From Chryseobacterium sp. S0630 (GTDB lineage: Bacteria; Bacteroidota; Bacteroidia; Flavobacteriales; Weeksellaceae), in NCBI RefSeq assembly GCF_024158915.1, contig NZ_JAMZGF010000031.1, positions 1 to 58,838 of the forward strand: 58,838 nt of DNA. Direction: 5' to 3'. The translations under genes and the position numbers were made by a program. Of this stretch, positions 52,016 through 58,838 are shown in pieces; the first letter of the stretch is position 1; each line of letters opens with the position of its first letter. Under the pieces are notes generated by a model. That model made no database searches and was not told the origin of the DNA. It was given only the letters and a program-made list of their open reading frames with translations.

Positions 52016-53515
52016 ATGAGTGTAGTAGCGAGACAAGGCTTCAAATATTCCATTATCGGTTATATTGGTTTTTTGCTGGGCACCGTTTCCGCAATATTTA
52101 TATTTCCGAATGATTTTGAATTTTACGGAAAGCTACGCTACATTCTTCCCACGGCTGAAATGCTGGTTCCTTTTGTTGTTTTGGGTATTTCTTATTCGAA
52201 TGTGAAATTTTTTCACAAAGTAGAAAAAGACGGTAAAAAACAGAATATGCTGTCACTGTCACTCCTGACGGTTTTTATCAACTTTATTATTTTCACGGCT
52301 GTATTTTTTATCCTTCCTTATTTTTATCCGAAATTCAGGCATTCAGAAGCATGGAAGATCAAGGAAATGATTCTGCCATTGATTTTAATCCTTTCATTCT
52401 GTGCGATTTTCAATAAATACACATCCAATTATAAAAGAATTGTGGTTTCCAATATTTTCGACAATCTGTTTCCGAAAATAGCGAATCTGGGAGCTTTCTG
52501 TCTCTTTTTCTTTGCTTTATCACAGAATATTACAGCTTCTACTTCGCAGACCATTGCATATGTTTTCTTTTTTGGAATATTCTTTTTAATGCTTTTGGGG
52601 TATATTTATTACACCAACAAACTGGAAAAAATTCAGCTGGATTTCAATACCGATTATTTTAAAAAGAATAATTTCTGGAAAGAATTTTTCAATTACAGTT
52701 TCTTTGGATTCCTGGGAACTTTTGGGAATTATCTGGCGATCAACAGCTTTATGATCGGAGAATTTATGGGAATGGAAGAGGTTGGAATTTACTCTGTTCT
52801 GTATGCTCTGATCTCATTGATTTCTATTCCACAGCTTGGATTATTTAATATTTCAGCACCTATCATCAACAAAACTCTGGCAGACGGAGATATGGTGGAA
52901 CTGGACAGGTTTCATAAAAAAACATCTTTAACACTCTACTTCCTTGGAGCTGTTTTATTCTCATGTATTATGGTAGGATTTCCTTATCTGACGCAATTTA
53001 TGCCAAAGAACGGAACCATGCTCAGAGAATATGAACCCGTAGTCTGGATCTGGGGTTCTGCTGTATTAATAGACCTTGCTACCGGATTCAACGGGAATAT
53101 TATTTCGCTTTCAAAATATTACAGATTCAATATTCTGGTAATGCTTCTGCTGGCCGGACTGACTATCGGACTGAACTATTATTTCATTAAAAATACAGAC
53201 CTGAAACTGATCGGAATTGCTTTATCTACTGCAATTTCACTGACCATTTACAATGTGGTGAAAATCATTTTCAATTATATCGTATTTAAGGTTTCCCCTT
53301 TGAGTATTGAAATGATTTTTGTTTCCATTATCTGTACTTTAGCCATTACAGTAGCCATTGTTCTTCCCAATTTCAACAGCAATCTGCTTAATCTTGTTTA
53401 TAAACCTGCAGTGGTCTTGATACTGATCTATGTCGGAAATTACTTCACCAGGATTTTCCCGGTTGAAGATTATCTGAATATGAGATTTATTAAGAGTGTA
53501 TTTAAGATAAAATAA
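52016..53515 (+). CDS. polysaccharide flippase (Wzx-like)
   Basis: A 499-aa membrane protein with about 14 hydrophobic segments. The start YSIIGYIGFLLGTVSAIFIF and the charged cytoplasmic loops fit MATE/Wzx lipopolysaccharide exporters. It would move lipid-linked sugar units across the inner membrane. It pairs with the fkbM gene and lies opposite two glycosyltransferase genes. Confidence 0.85.
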   Translation: MSVVARQGFKYSIIGYIGFLLGTVSAIFIFPNDFEFYGKLRYILPTAEMLVPFVVLGISYSNVKFFHKVEKDGKKQNMLSLSLLTVFINFIIFTAVFFILPYFYPKFRHSEAWKIKEMILPLILILSFCAIFNKYTSNYKRIVVSNIFDNLFPKIANLGAFCLFFFALSQNITASTSQTIAYVFFFGIFFLMLLGYIYYTNKLEKIQLDFNTDYFKKNNFWKEFFNYSFFGFLGTFGNYLAINSFMIGEFMGMEEVGIYSVLYALISLISIPQLGLFNISAPIINKTLADGDMVELDRFHKKTSLTLYFLGAVLFSCIMVGFPYLTQFMPKNGTMLREYEPVVWIWGSAVLIDLATGFNGNIISLSKYYRFNILVMLLLAGLTIGLNYYFIKNTDLKLIGIALSTAISLTIYNVVKIIFNYIVFKVSPLSIEMIFVSIICTLAITVAIVLPNFNSNLLNLVYKPAVVLILIYVGNYFTRIFPVEDYLNMRFIKSVFKIK

Positions 53516-53554
53516 GTGCTTTTAAGACAGAAAAAGACAATAATCCAAAGTTTT

Positions 53555-54595
53555 TTATATCAAGCCAGTTAGAAATTGCTCCAGCTTTTTCTGAACTTCT
53601 TTCCTGCTGTATGCTGTATAAAAATCAAATGGGTTTTCAGAAACGGTTTTTAACTGTTCAAGAACATTTTCTTTTTCAGGAATAATAAAATTTAGTTTTG
53701 AAGGATAATTTCCAGGAAAAACAGCCAGTTTTCCATAAGCTATGGCATCGCCAAGGTTTCCCGTCATTTTAGTAAATCCATACGTTTCTTTCATGCTGAA
53801 AAATTCTGTATCCTGCTGAATCGGACACCATAAAACATCTGCTTTCTGCATCCACTTTTCAAATTCTTCAGAAGAAACTCTTTCGGAAAAATAGGTGATT
53901 TCAATGTTTTCAGGCAGTTTTTCAGACAAATGTTGCAGTTGTTTCAATTCATGTCCGTTTGCTTTTCCAAGGAATATAAATTGGTAAGACTTATCTGCAT
54001 TCAGATTCTGAATAGTTTCAAAAATATAATGATAATCTCTTCTTTTCTGTGAAACACCACCTGGAATCACCACTACAAACTTTTCATTTTTCGCTTTGTC
54101 AAAATCTCTTGTATAAAACAGTGGCAAATACTGATATCTCCCTGAAATCAAAGCTTCATCCAACACGAAAAGAGTTCTTGAAGTCTGATACACTTTGGTT
54201 TTGTAGAACAAGCCTTCTTTCAGCCACAATTTTAGCCTGAAGATAATGTCGCCTTTGAAAACACTTTTCATCAGATCCAGCTTGGAAGCTTTTATGAAAT
54301 TAAGATTATGGGAAATAACTGCTGTATTGTACTTTTTTGTGATCGCTAAAAATGTATTGAAATAACGGTGTACAGTACCTATGACCACAAGATCATATCC
54401 TTTTCCCTTTAACTGATCCAGAATCATAGAACTATCTGATAAAAACACAGCTTCATGGCGGTGACTTACCTGATCTTTGATTCTTTTTGAAAAATAATAG
54501 TCTACTGCAAAATCCTCAGAACCTTCCATAATATCCATGAAAGCCTGGGCAATTTCTGCGTGAGTATCTATTTCTATGTAAGCTATTTTTTTCAC
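53555..54595 (-). CDS. glycosyltransferase, GT-B-like
   Basis: A 346-aa soluble protein with a two-domain look. The C-terminal half has VVIPGGVSQKRRDYHYIFET, then FIFLGKANGHELKQL, ITYFSERVSSEEFEKWMQKADVLWCP and MTGNLGDAIAYGKLAVFPG, resembling the donor-binding half of GT4 enzymes. The N-terminal half is less conserved. A sugar transferase of the surface polysaccharide is likely. The exact family is unclear. Confidence 0.7.
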   Translation of the reverse strand: MKKIAYIEIDTHAEIAQAFMDIMEGSEDFAVDYYFSKRIKDQVSHRHEAVFLSDSSMILDQLKGKGYDLVVIGTVHRYFNTFLAITKKYNTAVISHNLNFIKASKLDLMKSVFKGDIIFRLKLWLKEGLFYKTKVYQTSRTLFVLDEALISGRYQYLPLFYTRDFDKAKNEKFVVVIPGGVSQKRRDYHYIFETIQNLNADKSYQFIFLGKANGHELKQLQHLSEKLPENIEITYFSERVSSEEFEKWMQKADVLWCPIQQDTEFFSMKETYGFTKMTGNLGDAIAYGKLAVFPGNYPSKLNFIIPEKENVLEQLKTVSENPFDFYTAYSRKEVQKKLEQFLTGLI

Positions 54596-54620
54596 GGGTT
54601 AACGGGAGTTATATCATAAG

Positions 54621-54683
54621 ATTTGGCTAAAGCCAATCGATTTTATTTTTTTTATTAAACGGGTTTAAACCCGTTCCTATTGA
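54621..54683. repeat. two-hairpin intergenic element, copy 2
   Basis: TTGGCTAAAGCCAA (54623-54636), then 21 bases, then AACGGGTTTAAACCCGTT (54658-54675), then CCTATTGA. Same layout as 21366-21428. The first hairpin is identical and the second differs in sequence but keeps the pairing. Confidence 0.8.
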
Positions 54684-54714
54684 TGAACATTTACAACATT
54701 TAGAAAATCACCCT

Positions 54715-55569
54715 CTACATTTTCAGCCATTTCTTCTTCAACATTCTCCAACGTTGATCATTGACGGCTTTCTGTTCTTCTCTGGTAATTTTAAGTTCAA
54801 GTTTCTTTGATCTGCAGCTTTCATAAGAGTTGATAATATCGAAGAAAAATGAAGCAGATTTGCTTTTCATAGCTTCTTTTGAAGAGGCAATATAAGCCAG
54901 AAACCTGTTCAGTCCCAAGAAATAAAAATATCTTCCGTAATAATCCGCAGGACGTATGGTGTAATCGGCTCCTTTTACTTTAATCAGCTTTACATGGAGC
55001 TCCGGAAGTACAACTTCTTTCCATCCCAGATGATCCAGCAATATGGAATCAATATTATCCCAACCCAATGTTTCCCTTAAACCACCGATCTGCACAAAGC
55101 ATTCTTTACGGTAAGCCTTCATAGGACCTCTTACATGATGTTTATTGGAATTTCCTTCATACACCCAGTTTCCTTCTTTTTCTATGTACAGAAGCCCTCC
55201 AACAAGCCCGTATTCAGGATTATTGATAAAAGCTGTTGCTACTTCCGCCAGATAATTTTCCGGAAGAATGATATCTGCATCAAATTTACAGATGATATCA
55301 AATTCATCTATAGATTGAGTCTGAAGTCCGTTTTTAAAAGCGTGAACGACTTTAGAACCTGGCTGATGTTCAGATTTCTGTAGGTTGACTGTTTCAAAAC
55401 GGGAATCAGTTTCTGTATAGTTTCTGATGACCTCAGCTGTTCTGTCTGTAGAACCGTCATTCACTACCACTACTTTAAAATCTTTGCTACTTTGCTGTTG
55501 CAGAGAAGTAAGAGTAAATGGGAGGTTGTCTTCTTCGTTATGGGCAGGAATTATGATTAAAAACCTCAC
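54715..55569 (-). CDS. glycosyltransferase family 2
   Basis: A 284-aa enzyme of the GT-A fold. The N-terminal motif FLIIIPAHNEEDNLPFTLTS and VVVVNDGSTDRT are classic GT2, and the metal-binding DxD is in CKFDADIILPENYL. A likely helical tail follows. It transfers a sugar to a lipid-linked or surface glycan. It is read divergently from the flippase direction, 119 bases before the GT-B-like gene. Confidence 0.9.
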   Translation of the reverse strand: MRFLIIIPAHNEEDNLPFTLTSLQQQSSKDFKVVVVNDGSTDRTAEVIRNYTETDSRFETVNLQKSEHQPGSKVVHAFKNGLQTQSIDEFDIICKFDADIILPENYLAEVATAFINNPEYGLVGGLLYIEKEGNWVYEGNSNKHHVRGPMKAYRKECFVQIGGLRETLGWDNIDSILLDHLGWKEVVLPELHVKLIKVKGADYTIRPADYYGRYFYFLGLNRFLAYIASSKEAMKSKSASFFFDIINSYESCRSKKLELKITREEQKAVNDQRWRMLKKKWLKM

Positions 55570-55584
55570 GGAAATGATAAGTTG

Positions 55585-55654
55585 ATTAATGATGAAGGAT
55601 CAATGATAAGAAGCCATTTCGGAAATCAATTATCATTGATCTTTCATCGTTGAT
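55585..55654. repeat. imperfect inverted repeat between aspA and the GT2 gene
   Basis: The arms 55585-55609 and 55630-55654 are complementary at 22 of 25 positions (ATTAATGATGAAGGATCAAT type). No strong T run. It is the same style as the element at 11369. Confidence 0.6.
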
Positions 55655-55659
55655 AGAAT

Positions 55660-57060
55660 TTATTTGTTATGCGGTTTCAGCATGTTTTTCGGATCAAGAA
55701 TTTCATCCAGCTTTTCCTGAGAAAGAATTCCTTTTTCCAAAACAAGGTTGTAAACGCTCTTTCCTGTTTCCAATGCTTCTTTTGCAATCTGTGTAGACTG
55801 TTTGTACCCGATATAAGGGTTCAATGCTGTTACAATACCAATGCTGTGTTTTACCATATTCAGGCAAATTTCTTTATTGGCAGTAATTCCAACCACACAT
55901 TTGTCACGAAGCGTATCTAACGCATTGCAAAGGAAGTTGATATTTTCCATGATGGCATGTGAAAGTACCGGTTCCATTACATTCAGCTGTAATTGACCTG
56001 CTTCTGCGGCAAAAGTTACAGTAAGATCATTTCCGAATACTTTGAAACAAACCTGGTTTACCACTTCCGGAATTACAGGATTTACTTTCCCTGGCATGAT
56101 AGAAGATCCTGGCTGCATTGGCGGCAGGTTGATTTCAAAAAGACCAGCTCTTGGACCTGATGAAAGTAATCTTAAATCGTTACAGATTTTGGACAGCTTC
56201 ACCGCAAGACGCTTTGTAGCTGAAGAATAAATCACATAAGATCCTGTGTCAGGAGTAGCTTCTACTAGATCCGGTGCTGAAACAATCGGGAATCCTGTAA
56301 TCTGAGCTAAGTTTTTAGCACAAAGAGTAGCATATCCTACCGGAGCATTTAATCCTGTTCCGATAGCGGTTGCTCCCATGTTTACTTCTACAAATAGGTT
56401 GGCATTGTTATTCAGTTTGGAGATATCCTCTTCTAAAGTGGCTGCATAAGCTTCAAATTCCTGTCCCAAAGTCATTGGAACGGCATCCTGAAGTTGTGTA
56501 CGTCCCATTTTAATAACATCATGGAATTCCTGTCCTTTTGCACGGAAAGCCGTGATAATTCTTTCCAATTTTTCTACCAGTCCAATGTTCATTTGCAACA
56601 ATCCCATTTTGATTGCAGTAGGATAAGCATCGTTGGTAGACTGAGAAAGGTTGATATGGTCATTAGGTGAACAGAATTCATATTCTCCTTTATTTTTCCC
56701 TAGCTTTTCCAACACGATATTGGCGATCACTTCATTCGCATTCATGTTGATAGAAGTTCCTGCTCCTCCCTGAATCATATCTACCGGAAACTGCTCATGA
56801 TATTTCCCTTCTACAATTTCATCACACGCTTCTGCTATTTTAAAATACAGGTTTTCGTCTAGAAGTCCTAGTTCATAATTGGTTTTAGCTGCTGCTTTTT
56901 TTACAAACGCCAATCCTTTTATGAAATCCGGATATGAAGACAAAAGCTGCCCTGAGATTTTAAAATTGTTGATAGCTCTTTGTGTCTGAACCCCATAATA
57001 AGCATCTAAAGGCACATTCAGTTCGCCTAATAGATCACTTTCTTTTCTGAAATTTTCCAT
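55660..57060 (-). CDS. aspA: aspartate ammonia-lyase
   Basis: A 466-aa enzyme that splits aspartate into fumarate and ammonia. The superfamily signature GSSIMPGKVNPVIPE is intact. GAGTSINMNANEVIAN and the N-terminus LLGELNVPLDAYYGVQTQRA fit AspA better than fumarase C. The start ATG gives the usual family length. A single-gene unit. Confidence 0.93.
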   Translation of the reverse strand: MENFRKESDLLGELNVPLDAYYGVQTQRAINNFKISGQLLSSYPDFIKGLAFVKKAAAKTNYELGLLDENLYFKIAEACDEIVEGKYHEQFPVDMIQGGAGTSINMNANEVIANIVLEKLGKNKGEYEFCSPNDHINLSQSTNDAYPTAIKMGLLQMNIGLVEKLERIITAFRAKGQEFHDVIKMGRTQLQDAVPMTLGQEFEAYAATLEEDISKLNNNANLFVEVNMGATAIGTGLNAPVGYATLCAKNLAQITGFPIVSAPDLVEATPDTGSYVIYSSATKRLAVKLSKICNDLRLLSSGPRAGLFEINLPPMQPGSSIMPGKVNPVIPEVVNQVCFKVFGNDLTVTFAAEAGQLQLNVMEPVLSHAIMENINFLCNALDTLRDKCVVGITANKEICLNMVKHSIGIVTALNPYIGYKQSTQIAKEALETGKSVYNLVLEKGILSQEKLDEILDPKNMLKPHNK

Positions 57061-57095
57061 TACAGATATTTTACTGTTTTTGATCGTTTAAAGAT

Positions 57096-57124
57096 AGCAA
57101 AAACGCATCTAACCGATGCGTTTT
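57096..57124 (-). terminator. terminator after the amidase gene
   Basis: The hairpin AAAACGCATC/GATGCGTTTT (57099-57123) has T and A runs on both sides. It is placed right after the amidase stop and before aspA. Confidence 0.8.
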
Positions 57125-57132
57125 AATTTGAA

Positions 57133-58158
57133 TTATTTTGTTGGATATTTTTGATTTAAAGCCTGGAGTATTGCCCATGTTTCGCCATCCATAATTCCGT
57201 CATAATTCTGTGGACGGAAATGATACTGGAAAGCTTCAATTGTTTTTTTGGTAGCATCATCCCATTTTCCGCTAAGATCAAGTGCATATCCAAATTTCTG
57301 CAATGAAGTCTGAATAAGGAAGATAAAACTGGCCTCATTATATCTTGCCGTAATATCAGCCTGTGCTGCCTCAAGATAAGTCTGTTTAGCGGCTTCATCA
57401 TACCACATTCCAACCTGGTACTCATCATACAGTTTTTTCCATGGGAACATAGGTCCCGGATCCTGCTTTCTTGTAGGTGCAATATCGGCATGCGCCAATA
57501 CATTCGTAGGCTGAATCTGATATCTTGTCACAATATCTTTAACCAAGGCAGCTACTTTTTTCACCTGGTCATCGCTAAAAGGAGCAAAAGTTCTTTTGCC
57601 GGTAGCATCTGTAGTATAGCCTGTATTTACAATTTCAATACCGATAGAATTATCATTGAGATTTTTGTCATTTCTCCAAGCGCTTACTCCTGCATGATAG
57701 GCTCGCTTATTTTCATCTACCAATTGATAGATCTCGTTATCTCCTGTATTATTTACCAGATAATGGGCACTCACTGCCTGCTGGGTAAGAACAGTAAGAG
57801 ATTTATCGTCCGCAAGAGCTGTATAATGTAATATAAGATAACGTTGTCTGAAATTCTGGGCTATCGCAGGGAAATAAGTTTTCACCACCTTGTATCCGGC
57901 TGGTTTTGCAGATACAATAGAACCATAACTTGCCGTATTATCATTTTTTGTTGGGTCTGCTATATTAGTAGTAAAAAAGTCTACTCCATGATCAGATACA
58001 ACTTTTGGTTTTGGAGCGACCGGAGGAGTTGTTTGAACCGTCGGTTTCGCCTGTGTTATTGGGGTTTTCGGTTTGTAAGTATTTTTTTTTACATTTTGTT
58101 GAGAAGTACATGAAAAAACGAAAGTGCTTAATCCGATGATATATAATGTTTTACGCAT
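57133..58158 (-). CDS. N-acetylmuramoyl-L-alanine amidase lipoprotein
   Basis: A 341-aa peptidoglycan amidase. The chosen start MRKTLYIIGLSTFVFSCTS gives a lipobox at Cys17; a longer ORF from 58269 would bury it, so 58158 is preferred. A proline-rich linker follows. The amidase_2 domain has zinc ligands in LILHYTAL, LAHADIAP and the DPGPMFPW segment. The C-terminal domain is a PG_binding_1 module (GKWDDATKKTIEAFQYHF). It cuts the bond between muramic acid and the stem peptide in the periplasm, in cell-wall recycling. A TATTTTTG -7 box lies at 58188-58195. Confidence 0.93.
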   Translation of the reverse strand: MRKTLYIIGLSTFVFSCTSQQNVKKNTYKPKTPITQAKPTVQTTPPVAPKPKVVSDHGVDFFTTNIADPTKNDNTASYGSIVSAKPAGYKVVKTYFPAIAQNFRQRYLILHYTALADDKSLTVLTQQAVSAHYLVNNTGDNEIYQLVDENKRAYHAGVSAWRNDKNLNDNSIGIEIVNTGYTTDATGKRTFAPFSDDQVKKVAALVKDIVTRYQIQPTNVLAHADIAPTRKQDPGPMFPWKKLYDEYQVGMWYDEAAKQTYLEAAQADITARYNEASFIFLIQTSLQKFGYALDLSGKWDDATKKTIEAFQYHFRPQNYDGIMDGETWAILQALNQKYPTK

Positions 58159-58217
58159 CAGTTTGGTTTTTGAATGATTTATTACCTCAAAAATACACAA
58201 AAATTTCTTGAATTTTA

Positions 58218-58249
58218 TTTGGTAAATAAAGAAATCTGTTCTATATTTG
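58218..58249 (+). promoter_or_regulatory. promoter of the tRNA-Ser/Pro/Arg operon
   Basis: TTTG (58218-58221), then 20 bases, then TATATTTG (58242-58249), 44 bases before the first tRNA. A full match to the Bacteroidetes consensus. Confidence 0.75.
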
Positions 58250-58293
58250 CACTCGCAATAACGGAACAACGATCATTAAAAAATAAACAAAAA

Positions 58294-58378
58294 GGAGGGT
58301 TGCCGGAGTGGTTAACGGAGCAGTTTGCTAAACTGTCGACGCGAAAGTGTCGCAAGGGTTCGAATCCCTTACCCTCCG
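58294..58378 (+). tRNA. tRNA-Ser (GCT)
   Basis: An 85-base tRNA with acceptor arms GGAGGGT/ACCCTCC, anticodon loop TTTGCTAAA with GCT, and a long variable arm (GTCGACGCGAAAGTGTCGC) typical of serine tRNAs. Discriminator G. Confidence 0.95.
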
Positions 58379-58393
58379 CTCTTCTTATATATT

Positions 58394-58468
58394 CGGGGCG
58401 TAGCGTAGTCCGGTCATCGCGCCTGGTTTGGGACCAGGAGGTCGCAGGTTCGAATCCTGCCGCCCCGA
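58394..58468 (+). tRNA. tRNA-Pro (TGG)
   Basis: Acceptor arms CGGGGCG/CGCCCCG, anticodon stem CCTGG/CCAGG around TTTGGGA with TGG, and T-loop GGTTCGAATCC. It lies 15 bases after tRNA-Ser. Confidence 0.95.
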
Positions 58469-58510
58469 CTTTTTAATGTGCTTATTTACTAAGCGAGAAT
58501 CAACTTCTAA

Positions 58511-58584
58511 GGGTGCGTAGCTCAGCTGGATAGAGCATCTGCCTTCTAAGCAGACGGTCAAAGGTTCGAATCCTTTCGCGCTCA
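58511..58584 (+). tRNA. tRNA-Arg (TCT)
   Basis: Acceptor GGGTGCG/CGCGCTC with two G-U pairs, anticodon stem TCTGC/GCAGA around CTTCTAA giving TCT, and T-arm GGTTCGAATCC. The last intact tRNA of the operon. Confidence 0.95.
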
Positions 58585-58585
58585 C

Positions 58586-58620
58586 ATAAAGACTTACTAT
58601 TTTTAGTAAGTCTTTTTTGT
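58586..58620 (+). terminator. terminator of the tRNA operon, repeated in each unit
   Basis: The perfect hairpin AAGACTTACTA/TAGTAAGTCTT (58589-58614) is followed by TTTTT. A second identical copy lies at 58721-58752. Confidence 0.85.
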
Positions 58621-58655
58621 TTTTATTCCTTACTTAAAAATCATTGATAAAACAG

Positions 58656-58716
58656 ACTGGATAGAGCATCCCGATTGAAATCGGGACGGTCAAAGGTTCG
58701 AATCCTTTCGCACTCA
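58656..58716 (+). pseudogene. tRNA-like fragment without a 5' half
   Basis: It matches the D-loop and the T-arm to 3' end of tRNA-Arg (CTGGATAGAGCAT; GGTCAAAGGTTCGAATCCTTTCGC) but lacks the 5' acceptor strand. The anticodon arm is replaced by a perfect palindrome TCCCGATTGAAATCGGGA (58669-58686), which as a loop would carry GAA. A second copy starts at 58788 and is cut by the window end. Confidence 0.85.
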
Positions 58717-58838
58717 CATAAAGACTTACTATTTTTAGTAAGTCTTTTTTGTTTTTATTCATTACTTAAAAATCATTGATAAAACAGACTGGATAGAGCA
58801 TCCCGATTGAAATCGGGACGGTCAAAGGTTCGAATCCT

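Larger units (their letters stand above)
58585..58838 (+). repeat. 132-bp tandem repeat (terminator plus truncated tRNA)
   Basis: Unit 1 is 58585-58716. Unit 2 starts at 58717 and is cut off at the window end after 122 bases. The overlap between units differs by one base (C/A in TTATTCCTTAC). It fills the rest of the window past the tRNA operon. Confidence 0.9.

Overview
The window comes from a low-GC member of the Bacteroidota, class Flavobacteriia, most like Chryseobacterium or a related Weeksellaceae genus. The evidence is the gene content (WbqC, GSCFA, DUF5683, a large signal peptidase I, a Bacteroidetes-type VgrG), the gene order parA-parB-DUF5683-dapB-lepB-wbqC, and promoters of the Bacteroidetes form TTTG-N19/20-TAnnTTTG upstream of several genes. 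The genus is inferred, not proven. Most of the window is ordinary chromosome with short spacers and many clear intrinsic terminators.

Layout. 1-2250: tRNA-Asp, thioredoxin, cysteine desulfurase and a small lipoprotein. 2274-5794: a tightly coupled operon (UbiA-type prenyltransferase, DprE1-like oxidase, DprE2-like reductase, HAD phosphatase) that looks like a complete polyprenyl-phosphoryl-arabinose pathway. 5900-9630: OmpA-like and lipocalin-like lipoproteins, a subtilisin-family protease, WbqC. 9687-15614: signal peptidase I, DapB, DUF5683, ParB, ParA and a TonB-like protein. 16339-21315: PurA, then a small AT-rich accessory patch with a ParDE toxin-antitoxin pair, a lipase-like hydrolase, a small P-loop kinase and a HEAT-repeat protein. 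21506-29032: ABC-F ATPase, Hpt, Adk, Obg, two envelope proteins and a DEAD-box helicase. 29082-33524: a membrane glycosyltransferase candidate, TatD, DUF4269, GSCFA and a polyprenyl synthase.

33604-41370 is the most interesting region: a type VI secretion cargo island. It has a full VgrG, a candidate Cys-His-Asp hydrolase effector and a lipoprotein that may be its immunity protein. Next come a 5'-truncated second VgrG tail, a second large effector candidate, two paralogous leucine-rich-repeat lipoproteins (possible immunity proteins) and a 73-bp relic of another effector copy. The island is bounded by a 40-bp direct repeat (39 of 40 identical) that contains an intrinsic terminator. It separates the polyprenyl synthase gene from the phosphate transporter gene, which suggests a recent insertion there with modular toxin exchange inside.

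41433-49952: PiT phosphate transporter with its DUF47 partner, a second DEAD-box helicase, and a TolC/adaptor/ATPase/permease (MacAB-TolC type) efflux operon. 50280-55569: DUF2461, then surface polysaccharide genes (FkbM methyltransferase, flippase, two glycosyltransferases). 55660-58158: aspartate ammonia-lyase and an amidase lipoprotein. 58294-58584: a tRNA-Ser/Pro/Arg operon, followed by a 132-bp tandem repeat in which each unit joins a terminator to a 5'-truncated tRNA-like sequence and runs off the window end.

Intergenic DNA carries several repeat families: a roughly 116-bp element with inverted ends (three copies), a two-hairpin element with conserved geometry (two copies), a perfect 15-bp-arm hairpin, and several imperfect hairpins built from simple words. 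No CRISPR array, insertion sequence, rRNA or prophage was seen.
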